This document shows, piece by piece, positions 26,071 to 35,329 of a DNA stretch of 64,000 bases. The position numbers and the translations under genes were made by a program. This stretch comes from Cohaesibacter sp. ES.047 (GTDB taxonomy: Bacteria > Pseudomonadota > Alphaproteobacteria > Rhizobiales > Cohaesibacteraceae), in the NCBI RefSeq assembly GCF_900215505.1, contig NZ_LT907844.1:2762501-2826500 (forward strand), read 5' to 3'. The first letter of the stretch is position 1. Each line of letters begins with the position of its first letter. The notes below the pieces were generated by a model that was not told the origin of the DNA, made no database searches, and worked only from the letters and a program-made list of their open reading frames with translations.

Positions 26071-26111
26071 CATTAAAATGATATAGATGACATATCTATA
26101 TCATTTTAATG
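26071..26111. promoter_or_regulatory. 41-bp perfect palindrome (18-bp arms) next to the -35 box
   Basis: CATTAAAATGATATAGAT, spacer GACAT, then the exact reverse complement. It abuts the -35 box of the minus-strand promoter, a position suited to an activator or repressor. The HTH protein of the same operon is a candidate. A related GATAACATAT half-site lies inside the promoter. Confidence 0.65.
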
Positions 26112-26203
26112 AGTTTCGGAATTCTGATGTTTTACACCTTGAGGAATTGTGAATAGAGGCTCGTGGCAACGGCGGAGTAAAACTAACGATGACGCAGAGC
26201 GGC

Positions 26204-26240
26204 ACACATACACCATTTACGTATTATTTGGTGTATGTGT
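26204..26240. promoter_or_regulatory. Inverted repeat upstream of hipB, probable operator
   Basis: ACACATACACCA and its exact reverse complement TGGTGTATGTGT are separated by 13 bases. A related site, GGTGTACAGATGCACC, follows at 26,299-26,314. HipB proteins repress their own operon by binding several such palindromes. Confidence 0.65.
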
Positions 26241-26298
26241 GCATCATTTTGTGGTTGGGGAGAATTTGGTTGGTGATTTTCTGAGCGATAACGAGTAT

Positions 26299-26314
26299 GG
26301 TGTACAGATGCACC
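26299..26314. promoter_or_regulatory. Second HipB-type operator-like palindrome
   Basis: GGTGTACAGATGCACC shares GGTGTA/CACC with the upstream repeat and lies 30 bp before the hipB start. Confidence 0.5.
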
Positions 26315-26345
26315 AAAATAAGCCGTTATGAGGCATGTGAACACC

Positions 26346-26738
26346 ATGAGCAGCAAGATGACAAAGGGAAGCGCTGTGCATCCCATCATCCAACACGGGC
26401 TATCAAAGCTTGGTAAGGATATCGCCCTTGCCCGGCGAGCCCGTAGGCTGTCCACGTTGGACATGGCCGACCGTATGGGGGTGGACCGTGGGACATTGCG
26501 CAGGCTTGAAAAAGGCGATCCTGGCGTATCGTTGAACACGCTGGCAATGGCTCTGCACGCATTGGGTATGCTGGACCGTATAATTGATCTCGCTGATCGC
26601 GCCTCGGACGATATTGGTCTCATGGCTGCCCATGAAGCCGTGCCCAAAAGGATCGTCAGGTCCCGGACTGCGGAAGAAACCGGGCCGGGAGGATCACTGT
26701 GTGATGATACTGCAAAAAATGATCCAGAGGGCTGGTGA
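26346..26738 (+). CDS. hipB: HipB-like XRE antitoxin
   Basis: 130 residues from the ATG at 26,346, which has GAGG upstream; an earlier in-frame ATG at 26,328 lacks a site. An XRE helix-turn-helix, DIALARRARRLSTLDMADRMGVDRGTLRRLEKGD, is followed by a dimerisation tail. It binds and neutralises HipA and represses the operon through the palindromes upstream. Its stop overlaps the hipA start (TGATG). Confidence 0.85.
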   Translation: MSSKMTKGSAVHPIIQHGLSKLGKDIALARRARRLSTLDMADRMGVDRGTLRRLEKGDPGVSLNTLAMALHALGMLDRIIDLADRASDDIGLMAAHEAVPKRIVRSRTAEETGPGGSLCDDTAKNDPEGW

Positions 26739-28018
26739 TGGGCAAGAAGGAAATCGATGTCCGCATGGGGGCGTCAGGAGTTCCCGTTGGAACGCTTGTT
26801 TGTGAGTATGATGGGCGTCGTGAGATCTCCACATTCCGCTACGCTGAAACATGGCTCAAGAACGCGCGGGCTTTCCCTCTCTCACCATTCATGCCTTTGC
26901 AGGCCGTCCCTTTCTTTGGGAAGAAGGACCGCAACATGTCGTCCCTCCCCAGTCCAATCGAGGATGGGGCCCCGGATTCTTGGGGCCGCAAGATTATCGA
27001 GAAGACAAGCGGGGGAGGACACCTCTTTGACATCGACTATCTGATCGGAACTGATGATGTCCTGCGCATCGGTGCGTTGCGGTATTTCGATGCCCCGGGA
27101 GAGAAGGGGCGCGCGCTGGCCGAAGTCTCGACTGCAAAGGGAAACCCTCGCGTTCCGATGCTGCACAATATGGCTGATGTCATTCATGCTGCCAGGTCGT
27201 TCGAGGCTGATCCCGATGCTTATGTCGAGAAGCGCGGAGAGCTCCTCGGTGGCGACATTCTGCGCGATGCCGTGGGGTCACTCGGTGGTGCCCGGCCAAA
27301 AGTCAATGCCATCGACGAGGATGGCGCCCTGTGGATCATCAAGCTTCCAAAGCAAAATGACACCTATGCCATGGCCCGTGCAGAAGTTCTTGCACTACGC
27401 CTTGCGAGCCTTGTTGGTATCGAGGTTGCACAAGCGCATGTGCTCAACGACGCTCCACATTTCCCGATGATCATGGTCAAACGGTTTGATCGGACAGGGA
27501 AGAACCATGACGCTCGCGTTCCTTACATCTCCGCCCAGACATTCGTCTCCGAATATTCCGGCGACGACCACTCCTACGAGGATATCGCGATGGCACTGCG
27601 CACGCATGGCGCAGACCCAAAGCGGGATATCCTCGAGCTTTACAGGCGGATGTGTTTTGGGATCCTGATCCGCAACACGGATGACCATCTGCGCAATCAC
27701 GGCTTCCTGCGCGCGCCCACCGGCTGGCGCCTTTCCCCGGCCTTCGATATCAATCCGGAGCACCGGGCTGGTGGGTATCTTCAGACCTCGATTTCGGAAA
27801 TTCACGGTGCGGAGTGCTCGATTGCTTCAGCTCTCGATGCGGCGCCGTATTTCGATCTGTCCGATGGCGAGGCGCGGCGCATGATACATGCAATGGCGGA
27901 TACCATATCCAGTAAATGGAGGGAGATTGGTACGTCTTTGCAGATGACCTCTCAGGATCTTAACGCGATGAAGGCTGTTCTGGAAAATAACGATATCGAT
28001 CTCGCCCGGAGTTTCTGA
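26738..28018 (+). CDS. hipA: HipA-family serine/threonine kinase toxin
   Basis: 426 residues. Features include the N-terminal HipA_N domain (GTLVCEYDGRREISTFRY), a P-loop-like SLGGARPKVNA (about residue 190), the catalytic loop NTDDHLRNHGF (about 310) and the metal-binding PAFDINP (about 332). All key residues are present, so it is likely active. HipA kinases phosphorylate glutamyl-tRNA synthetase or other targets and slow growth. It is coupled to hipB. An alternative GTG start lies one codon upstream. Confidence 0.88.
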   Translation: MGKKEIDVRMGASGVPVGTLVCEYDGRREISTFRYAETWLKNARAFPLSPFMPLQAVPFFGKKDRNMSSLPSPIEDGAPDSWGRKIIEKTSGGGHLFDIDYLIGTDDVLRIGALRYFDAPGEKGRALAEVSTAKGNPRVPMLHNMADVIHAARSFEADPDAYVEKRGELLGGDILRDAVGSLGGARPKVNAIDEDGALWIIKLPKQNDTYAMARAEVLALRLASLVGIEVAQAHVLNDAPHFPMIMVKRFDRTGKNHDARVPYISAQTFVSEYSGDDHSYEDIAMALRTHGADPKRDILELYRRMCFGILIRNTDDHLRNHGFLRAPTGWRLSPAFDINPEHRAGGYLQTSISEIHGAECSIASALDAAPYFDLSDGEARRMIHAMADTISSKWREIGTSLQMTSQDLNAMKAVLENNDIDLARSF

Positions 28019-28152
28019 TCGAGTGCATGCCCCACAGATGTCAGCGTCGCCTAGGGAGGATCTTGAAGTGCTGTGCGCCCCGAAAGCGTATCAGTCAGCG
28101 GACAAAATGGACAATTTGGCTATACACTCACAACAAGATCAAGGAGGCCAGA

Positions 28153-28374
28153 GTGACCCGAGAGAGCGCAACAGAATTCAAGTATAATATTGGTGCTTTC
28201 AGTGATGCAGTCATGACTGAGCCCGTCATCATTACCAGCCATTAGCCAGATCGCCTCGTTTTGATGTCAGCGGACGAGTGCCACCGTTTGACAGGAATCC
28301 AGAACGGTATTTCCTCCGAAGTCGAGCAGCTCATGGAGCAGCGCCTTGAGAAACTTCGCAACACAATCATTTAA
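28153..28374 (+). pseudogene. Phd/YefM-type antitoxin with an in-frame amber stop
   Basis: A GTG start follows AAGGAGG. The frame reads TRESATEFKYNIGAFSDAV, EPVIITSH, then TAG where family members have a glycine, then PDRLVLMSADECHRL to the stop at 28,374. This is the Phd/YefM antitoxin pattern. It lies 11 bp ahead of a truncated doc-like toxin frame, so the pair is a decayed addiction module. Confidence 0.7.
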
Positions 28375-28385
28375 CTCGCTAATCG

Positions 28386-28490
28386 ATGACTGAACCGCAG
28401 TGGATCTCTGAGGAAGTCGTCGCACGTTTCCATAAAAGCGTGATCGATATCGGAGGAGGCGCTCAGGGAGAAGGGATGCAGGGCCATTGA
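28386..28490 (+). pseudogene. Doc-type (Fic fold) toxin, truncated N-terminus
   Basis: MTEPQWISEEVVARFHKSVI followed by IGGGAQGEG matches the start of death-on-curing toxins. It ends after 34 residues at a TGA, and the catalytic HxFxxGNKR block is absent. Bases 28,491-28,655 hold no supported gene. Confidence 0.6.
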
Positions 28491-28655
28491 ATTCAGCTTT
28501 TCCCGGCCGCAGAACCTTCACGCCTATGGAGAAGATGATTGCTTTCGGCAAACCTTGGGCGCTTAAAGAGGCTTGAATAGATCGAAAGATGGCCACAGAA
28601 TGGGCTTGTCTCGAATGCGGTTCAAAGGCCTACTTAGCAACGAGGTTCTCCCGAA

Positions 28656-28999
28656 ATGCCCGCGCAATTTGATCCCAACAGTCACATTACATCTGCACGG
28701 GCATTTGCAACGACCTTGGTATCACGCAAACAGAATTGGCTAAGTTGACCGGTATTAATCGACATGCATTTTATAGGCAATCAGGTTTGCGCAAGCTGAA
28801 TGAAGCAATTCGCCCATTAATGAGTATCCTCAACATAGCAAACGAGATGACTGGGTCTGATCAGCGTGCTGCTCTTTGGTTTAAGCATCAACCGATTCCT
28901 GGTTGGGCCGGAAAAACTGCGTTTGAGTTGGTGTCGGAGCGCAAATCTTGCAGAGTTCTTGCCTATTTGCGGTCGGTTCAATCAGGCGTCTATTCATAA
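28656..28999 (+). pseudogene. Xre/MbcA/ParS-type antitoxin (DUF2384), frameshifted
   Basis: The start MPAQFDPNSHITSARAFAT is followed by a frameshift at about 28,712. Family sequence then continues: LGITQTELAKLTGINRHAFYR, ALWFKHQPIPGWAGKTAFEL and SGVYS at the end. This is the toxin-binding antitoxin normally paired with a RES-domain toxin. No RES gene follows. Confidence 0.7.
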
Positions 29000-29298
29000 G
29001 CGCATCTGCAATGCTCAGATTGGTATATTCCTGACATTCAAATAAAGCGCACTATCTATGTTTCGATGATCCCCAATGATGTGGTTCGTCGTCTGGACTT
29101 GAGAACCAGAATGGGTTGGGTTGCTTGCCGTTGGGAGCTTTGTTTTGGACGTTCCACGAAGCTTCTCTGATGGCCCGGCAGCTCCAGAAGGCGGGGTTCT
29201 GAGGGCTGGGAAACCAACCTGTTCGGTGGGTGATGCCGATGGTTCTGCTGAACCTGCGTGCTGGGCTTGTCATTGTAAGCTTGCCTGAAAGCTTGTGG
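29000..29298. other. Stretch without a supported gene
   Basis: Nothing recognised. A 73-codon frame on the minus strand (29,052-29,273) is Trp/Pro-rich and lacks a ribosome-binding site. The missing RES toxin expected here is absent. Confidence 0.4.
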
Positions 29299-29778
29299 CT
29301 ATTGGTTGCTTTGGCCAGAATTATTCAAATCCGATGAACCAATATCCAGAATTGTTCTGTCCGAATTCAGCCAGTCAACAAGTCGTTCTACAGTTTCGGC
29401 AGAATGTATTGGTTTACGTAGAGCACATTCCCATATGGTTGCGACTCTCCAATCTGAATCTAGGAGTTCATGGCAAACCTGTTTGTCGCGATTGGAGTTG
29501 GCCATAAATTTTCCCTTCCAAAACTCTGTCCGCGTCGCTGGTGTCGTCGCATATCGGCAATTGTCGTGGTGATGCCAAAAACAACCGTGCACGAACACAA
29601 CCGCTGAGAACTTAGGAAAAACCAGATCGGGACACCCGAGAATTTGCCTTACATGAAGTCTATACCTGTATCCAAGCCGATGTATTTTCTGACGTAATGC
29701 CAGTTCTGGCTTCGTGTTCTTGCTGCCAATCGAAGCCATCATTCTGGAACGTGTTTGTATATCTACAGTATCTGTCAT
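29299..29778 (-). CDS. vsr: Very short patch repair endonuclease (Vsr)
   Basis: 159 residues: SRMMASIGSKNTKPELALRQ at the N-terminus, then LGCPDLVFPKFSAVVFVHGCFWHHH with the catalytic aspartate, zinc-ligand histidines and cysteine, and WRVATIWECALRK. Vsr nicks next to T in T:G mismatches that arise when 5-methylcytosine deaminates. It is divergent from the methyltransferase (67-bp gap), its usual partner. Confidence 0.9.
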   Translation of the reverse strand: MTDTVDIQTRSRMMASIGSKNTKPELALRQKIHRLGYRYRLHVRQILGCPDLVFPKFSAVVFVHGCFWHHHDNCRYATTPATRTEFWKGKFMANSNRDKQVCHELLDSDWRVATIWECALRKPIHSAETVERLVDWLNSDRTILDIGSSDLNNSGQSNQ

Positions 29779-29845
29779 TCCGTGCCTGGATTCTTATCTG
29801 AAAACTAGTATACAGATTGCGAGAGATTTATGTTAGGAGAATGGG

Positions 29846-31381
29846 GTGTCATTCACTTTTGGTCTTGTTGACCTATTCGCTGGTCCAGGCGGGCTGGGCG
29901 AAGGCTTCTCCTCTGTGATCGATGAGGGTAATCATCCCTTTCGTATCGGGATTTCGGTGGAGAAGGAGGAATCTGCTCACAAAACCCTTCGGTTGCGGGC
30001 GTTTCTTCGTGAGTATTATGCCCTCCATGGCTACGTTCCAAAACAGTTCATTAGCTTTCATGCGGGGCAAATAGAAGAACCGGATTGGGCAAGTGTCGAT
30101 GCTCATGTTTGGAAACGCGCATCGGAGGAAGCTCGGGCTCTGGAGCTTGGATCTCAGACGGCGGCCGAAGCCCTAGATCTGGCAATAGCCACTCTCCAAA
30201 ATGATCATGATGATACCATTCTCATCGGGGGGCCTCCTTGTCAGGCCTACTCGCTTGTCGGTCGAGCCAGATCAAGGGGCAAAGTCGACTACGTTCCCGA
30301 GGATGATGAAAGGCACTATCTCTTTCGGGAATATATTCGCGTCCTTGACAAATTGAGGCCGGCTGCGTTTGTCATGGAAAACGTTAAAGGCATGCTGTCC
30401 TCAACGGTAAAGAGCCGTCTTGTCTTTGAAATGCTGATGGAAGACCTTTCATCTTTGGGGACCGGACACGGTCATCACTACGAACTTCGATCAATCCTTG
30501 TTGAAAATGGAAAGGCGAAGCTGCAAGAACCGAAGAAGTCTTCCGATTTTGTCGTGCACGCTGATGCGTTCGGGGTTCCTCAGCGAAGGCACCGCGTCAT
30601 CATCGTGGGGATTCGGTCTGATCTCGCAAAACAAGCAGATCTTGCTGCTATTCCGATCTGCGCCAAGACAAACACTGTTGCTGATGTGATCGGTTCGTTG
30701 CCGCAGCTTCGCAGTGGCATCAGTCGAGGCAAAGATGATGTCAAGACATGGCGATCTGAGGTGCAGAAGGCAGCCCAGCTGCTGACAAACCTTTATGATC
30801 GTGAAGAAACCGAGACACTCCGAGCGGTCTTTGCATCAATTGTTGAGGGAATTGATAGCGGAGAGGCACCTTCACTTCGTGCCAGTGCCCAGTTGCCAAA
30901 TGAGTATGGTCAATCAGTAGACGAATTGCTGGGCTGGATCGAGCGACCTTGTCTGGATGGGATTTCCCAGCATGAAACACGTGGCCATATGCGATCTGAT
31001 TTGGGGCGCTATCTATTTTGTAGTGCATTTGGGCAAGCTCTAGGCTACAGCCCCAAGGCTGCGGACTTTCCGGTCGAACTTTATCCGAACCATCGCAACT
31101 GGCACACTGGCATATTCAATGATCGTTTCAGGGTACAGTTGGCAAAGGAGGCCTCAACCACGGTCACAAGCCACATTTCCAAGGACGGGCACTATTTCAT
31201 TCATCCAGATCCAATGCAGTGTCGTAGTCTGACAGTGAGAGAAGCTGCGCGCCTTCAGACATTTCCGGATGACTATCTGTTTTTGGGCAACAGAACGCAG
31301 CAGTATGTCCAGGTCGGAAATGCCGTGCCGCCATATCTCGCAAGGCAGATCGCAGCTTTGGTTTTGAAGGCTTTATCTTGA
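29846..31381 (+). CDS. DNA (cytosine-5)-methyltransferase
   Basis: 511 residues with all motifs in order: LFAGPGGLGEGF (I), LIGGPPCQAYS with the catalytic cysteine (IV), FVMENVKGM (VI), VPQRRHRVIIVG (VIII), LTVREAARLQTFPDD (IX) and VQVGNAVPP (X). A GTG start follows AGGAGA. The long segment between VIII and IX is the target recognition domain; the target is not predictable. It protects host DNA or marks self in a restriction system with the convergent HNH-led operon, whose last gene overlaps it by 9 bp. Confidence 0.93.
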   Translation: MSFTFGLVDLFAGPGGLGEGFSSVIDEGNHPFRIGISVEKEESAHKTLRLRAFLREYYALHGYVPKQFISFHAGQIEEPDWASVDAHVWKRASEEARALELGSQTAAEALDLAIATLQNDHDDTILIGGPPCQAYSLVGRARSRGKVDYVPEDDERHYLFREYIRVLDKLRPAAFVMENVKGMLSSTVKSRLVFEMLMEDLSSLGTGHGHHYELRSILVENGKAKLQEPKKSSDFVVHADAFGVPQRRHRVIIVGIRSDLAKQADLAAIPICAKTNTVADVIGSLPQLRSGISRGKDDVKTWRSEVQKAAQLLTNLYDREETETLRAVFASIVEGIDSGEAPSLRASAQLPNEYGQSVDELLGWIERPCLDGISQHETRGHMRSDLGRYLFCSAFGQALGYSPKAADFPVELYPNHRNWHTGIFNDRFRVQLAKEASTTVTSHISKDGHYFIHPDPMQCRSLTVREAARLQTFPDDYLFLGNRTQQYVQVGNAVPPYLARQIAALVLKALS

Positions 31382-32503
31382 TACATTTCTAGAGGATTGA
31401 AGAACTGCTTTCAACTCGCCGACAGACCACCAAGGCCGTTGCACGTGTATCATGCGGTGACAATTAGAGCAAACCAACGCCAGATCACTCAATTTGGTCT
31501 TGGATTTTCCACTTAATGAAGAAACTGGGTAAGTGTGATGGCATTCTATAAATCCTTTCCCTCTTTCTCCATAGGTCTTCTCAAAGTCGAAGCCACAGAT
31601 TTCACAAACTAGTTGACCTGTTCTTTTAAGAACTGACTTCTTCTTTCTTTCTACGAGAGAACGCTTTCGTTCTCTTGATAGATGCAATCGGGTAAGTACT
31701 CTTCCCTCTGAAGCTTCAAATTCGACATCATCAGCGATTGCTTCTGATGCAACCAACGACGAACTCGCTTCAACTATTCTTGTTGCAAGACGAGAAACTT
31801 CATCGACCCTCTCTGAAAAGCAATTCCATAGTTCAGCTTCGAGTGCACTCCCATTTTGAAGGCCTTTCCTGCCGTTTGCCGTGTACTGCTGATCATGGGC
31901 ACTAAAGTTTCGCAATTTCATGGCAATCGCTTCCGCAGATCGAAGAGGAGTGTCTTGCTTGGAAATTCCCAGTACATCTCCGACCTTCGCAACTCGTTCC
32001 ACTAGTTCCGTAATCTCAGGGGAATTGGGGCGGGGATCAAAATCACGATGCTTCAGATGATAATCCAACACAATCAAAAGCTCATCGCGCGTCCAATCCG
32101 GCTTTCGAACTTTCTCAGGTTTCACGATGAATGCTTTTACCGCATCAAACAATTCGTCGTCGCTGCGCGATGCCCACCTTTCGTGAATTCTCGTATCCCT
32201 GAGGCTTAGTTCTTGGCCTCTTTTTTGTCCTTCAGACCATCCTTTTCGGCCATTTTCAAAAAGTGAGTCAAAAATATCGCGAGTTCCCTTCAACGAGTGC
32301 CTAAAGGGTTGAGAAGGACGACCTTCGGACAGTTGGATGAAAAATAGATCGTACGCATCATTCCACGTCGCAACATTCAAGTCTGGAGGAGGTTTGGATT
32401 TTTTGCCATCAGAGAAATCTGAGCATCGTGAGAGAAAATACCCAACCAACACCAGATTGTCGGATCGTCTTTGCGTTTCTCCCATGTTTCGTTGCTTCGC
32501 CAT
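31373..32503 (-). CDS. HNH endonuclease (McrA-like) of the defence operon
   Basis: 376 residues from the ATG at 32,503 (GGGAGCAGAAA upstream), which removes a 64-bp overlap with the preceding gene. The C-terminal HNH domain has CEICGFDFEKTYGERGKG, FIECHHTYPV and LVCSNCHRMIH, with zinc cysteines and catalytic histidines. The N-terminal 250 residues are largely helical and probably read DNA or modification. It is the last gene of the operon and convergent with the methyltransferase, a typical restriction layout. Confidence 0.85.
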   Translation of the reverse strand: MAKQRNMGETQRRSDNLVLVGYFLSRCSDFSDGKKSKPPPDLNVATWNDAYDLFFIQLSEGRPSQPFRHSLKGTRDIFDSLFENGRKGWSEGQKRGQELSLRDTRIHERWASRSDDELFDAVKAFIVKPEKVRKPDWTRDELLIVLDYHLKHRDFDPRPNSPEITELVERVAKVGDVLGISKQDTPLRSAEAIAMKLRNFSAHDQQYTANGRKGLQNGSALEAELWNCFSERVDEVSRLATRIVEASSSLVASEAIADDVEFEASEGRVLTRLHLSRERKRSLVERKKKSVLKRTGQLVCEICGFDFEKTYGERGKGFIECHHTYPVSSLSGKSKTKLSDLALVCSNCHRMIHVQRPWWSVGELKAVLQSSRNVSR

Positions 32504-32520
32504 TTTCTGCTCCCATAGAA

Positions 32521-34323
32521 TTATCGTATCTCTTGAATGGGCATTGAGTTCAATGAATACTCCGCAGATTTTATTTGCTTCCACGTGTCCGCACGCTTGG
32601 CTACTTCAGAAAACTGCTGCCCTGGCGCGATGCGGTTGAACTCGGAATTTACAATAACTGCCCAGTCCCAGAGAAGATCATGAAGTCCAGGAGAAATACC
32701 CTGACGGTTCCAGATCTGTTCCAAGTCCAGACGATCATCCAGACGATCTGCCAGAACCGAGACGGTGTAGGTGGCAATATTGCTCCAACCTTGCTTGAAC
32801 GTCGTTTGCTTGGCTTCCTTCGTCTTGATCATGCTCTCGGTCGCCTTGAAAATAATTACCTTGGCAATCATCTCCTTGTACCACTGCAGGTTCAAAGGGT
32901 TTGGAACAATTGAAGCGTCCTCATCCAGAGCTCTCATGAATGCAGCAAAGTTCTTTTCACCTGCCAACGCCACCTGATCTGGCTTGCCCCTCCATGCCTC
33001 GTGATATTTGGCAATGTCGTTCTTTTTGAGCTTGCGCTTTGTGGGGGTCATGTCCGTTATCTTCTTGCGCTTTGCGCGGGTCGTACCCTCTCTCAGCAGC
33101 ATTACATTGTAAGCTCCATCTGCCCGCTCATAGAACCACCGCGAAATGCCATCCGGGCACCATGTTTCATTGGCAAGTTTTTCGAGCTGCACATGAAATG
33201 GCCTGTTTGCGGAAAGGTCTGACATTTTTACCGCATTCTGGCTGTTGGCATATCGGGATACATTGCTGACCAGTCTTTCCCTTGCGTCTTCATTTCCTGT
33301 CTTGAGAATGATGATCTTTGCCGGCACCATCACATGGCTGAGGTCGATGGTCTTGTCGTCGCGTGATGCAAAGTAGATCGAAGATGTCGTTTGACCACCG
33401 TTGACGATTTGAAATCCACTCATGTAAGAGAGCCCAAAGTGCCCATCTTCGGTGCGTTCGCAGATTGCTTCATCGCAAACGAGTACAAGCCCATTGTTAA
33501 ATGCCAGAAAATGCTCAGGTTCTCTTTTCAGGGTTTCCGAAATGCCCTTGTTGACCTTTCTCTTGGCTCCAAGATACGTGCGAACATTTGCTTCAAGCAA
33601 TCTCGGGCCGAAGCGGAGATATAGTTCGTGCAATACGGGTCCCGGGAGTGCTGTAAGAATATATTCGTAGTCCGCATCAGGATCAGGAACATGTACACAA
33701 GGGAGTTGATGGCCAATCGTTTGAGGAAAGCTAATTGCCAGTTCATCTCGGGGCTTTCCTGCGACATGCCGAAACAATCTCTCCGTATCAACCGCTTCTA
33801 TGATGACCATCTTGTCGAGAACCGGTTTGGGCTTGAACTGCTTTGCCTTGGTAATGCCGTCTGTAATGACAAAAACTCTCAAACGATCCAGCTCGCTCCA
33901 TCGAGACCGAATGGTTGAAACCAGGTTTCTTATGGGATGTGTCGGATCGATCTTTCCGTCAAGTTTTCCATCAGCGGCAGAAAGAAGAAATCTGACTCCT
34001 TCTGTGGCAGTTGCCGCGGCGTCTGAATCTCTTAGACTTGTAAGATCCTCCGTGCCGAAATAATGCGTTATGAATAGATCGAGGGTAGATTCATCCGAGC
34101 TCAGAACAAAGCCGGTTATGCGAAGCCGGGACCGTCCAACCGTCCCATTCCAGTGACAAATTTCGGGAGTTTCACAAATCCCCGCTTCAGAAATGTGATC
34201 CATGACTATTTCTGCAAATACCAGTTCCTCGGATGGAAAAGTCGTATCCTGCTCTTCTATTCTTTCAGCAATGGTAGTCTGCAAGTCGGAACGGAAATTG
34301 CGGTGAAATTCTTCGAGGCTCAT
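32521..34323 (-). CDS. AIPR (abortive phage resistance) family protein
   Basis: 600 residues from the ATG at 34,323, one base after the stop of the PD-(D/E)XK gene. The AIPR family signature FLAFNNGLVLVCDEA and FQIVNGGQTTSSIYFA is visible at about residues 280-320, with WFYERADGAYN later. AIPR proteins accompany restriction and abortive-infection systems; the biochemical activity is not settled. It sits mid-operon, between the PD-(D/E)XK and HNH genes. Confidence 0.85.
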   Translation of the reverse strand: MSLEEFHRNFRSDLQTTIAERIEEQDTTFPSEELVFAEIVMDHISEAGICETPEICHWNGTVGRSRLRITGFVLSSDESTLDLFITHYFGTEDLTSLRDSDAAATATEGVRFLLSAADGKLDGKIDPTHPIRNLVSTIRSRWSELDRLRVFVITDGITKAKQFKPKPVLDKMVIIEAVDTERLFRHVAGKPRDELAISFPQTIGHQLPCVHVPDPDADYEYILTALPGPVLHELYLRFGPRLLEANVRTYLGAKRKVNKGISETLKREPEHFLAFNNGLVLVCDEAICERTEDGHFGLSYMSGFQIVNGGQTTSSIYFASRDDKTIDLSHVMVPAKIIILKTGNEDARERLVSNVSRYANSQNAVKMSDLSANRPFHVQLEKLANETWCPDGISRWFYERADGAYNVMLLREGTTRAKRKKITDMTPTKRKLKKNDIAKYHEAWRGKPDQVALAGEKNFAAFMRALDEDASIVPNPLNLQWYKEMIAKVIIFKATESMIKTKEAKQTTFKQGWSNIATYTVSVLADRLDDRLDLEQIWNRQGISPGLHDLLWDWAVIVNSEFNRIAPGQQFSEVAKRADTWKQIKSAEYSLNSMPIQEIR

Positions 34324-34324
34324 G

Positions 34325-35329
34325 TTATTCCAATCCAAACTCGTTGACTAAATTTTGCATTCCGATCGAAGGAACTTCGAATGCGTCAAGATCAAGCACG
34401 TAAGTTGCCGAACGTAGGGCCGCTGGCAAAGATCCGCGTATGAGATGTGGCATATCGTTGTCAGACAGGAATGCCTTGGCATCTTTCAACTTCAATGTGC
34501 GTTCATAGAGAGAAGCATGCTCATCATGATACCCCATCACCATGAGCAACCCTTCAAAACCTCGCAGAAATCCGGCAATTCCCAGCCTCTGGCGAAGCTC
34601 TGTCACCAAGTCGACAAGAGAAACACCATCAGTGCTTTCTTCAAAGCGAAGGGCGCACAGAAAGATTGGCGCGCGATCACTATCAAGTTGTTCGATGCTG
34701 TTGATTTTTGCGAGGAAGCTGTTTGAACGCACAGTACTCTTAACTTCAATCGCACCGCCTCGTATGTGGAAGTCCTGAGCTGCTCGCAATGGACCGCACC
34801 AGCAATTCAGGCTTTCCGCACCAAGCGATGTGTCCATAAGAAGACGAAGCATCCATAGCTCACCGAATAGTCCTACTTGCGCATCTGGTGAAAGCGGGCG
34901 GTGCGTTCGCGCCATGAAAGCTTGCCATTCTTTCACGCGCTCGAGAAATGCCTCCAAAATGTCCCGGTTTTCGTGATGTGCAGCTGTTTCCAATGATCTT
35001 AGAATATCGACGACCATAACCGCGAATATGTCAGGAGACCCTTCAGGTCGTCTTACAAGAGCGATGGCTGTCTTTCCTCCGAGCGCGATCTGACCTTCGA
35101 TGTAGGTGACGTCGAATCCCTTGCCTTCAGGCAGACGCGCCGAATTGATCTGCGATGACCCGGGGAAGCAGACGATCAAAGCTTCTCTGCCAAGAGGAAA
35201 GTGACAGCCAGCCTCGACAGAAACCTCTCCTAATCCGATGAGGTGGACAAAACGCCAATCTTCTCCTGCTTCTCGATGAGCCAACGCTCGCCAAGAATTG
35301 ATGAGGCCTTCTTCAGTCCAGCCAATCAT
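34325..35329 (-). CDS. PD-(D/E)XK motif protein (DUF4420)
   Basis: 334 residues. The nuclease-fold core GGAIEVKSTVRSNSFLAKI is at about residue 190, following LGAESLNCWCGP. E-x-K is present, and an acidic partner is likely upstream. GTGGGGAGG, inside the end of the Z1 gene, serves as ribosome-binding site; the genes overlap by 17 bp. It is predicted to be the DNA-cutting or DNA-binding subunit of the operon. Confidence 0.83.
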   Translation of the reverse strand: MIGWTEEGLINSWRALAHREAGEDWRFVHLIGLGEVSVEAGCHFPLGREALIVCFPGSSQINSARLPEGKGFDVTYIEGQIALGGKTAIALVRRPEGSPDIFAVMVVDILRSLETAAHHENRDILEAFLERVKEWQAFMARTHRPLSPDAQVGLFGELWMLRLLMDTSLGAESLNCWCGPLRAAQDFHIRGGAIEVKSTVRSNSFLAKINSIEQLDSDRAPIFLCALRFEESTDGVSLVDLVTELRQRLGIAGFLRGFEGLLMVMGYHDEHASLYERTLKLKDAKAFLSDNDMPHLIRGSLPAALRSATYVLDLDAFEVPSIGMQNLVNEFGLE

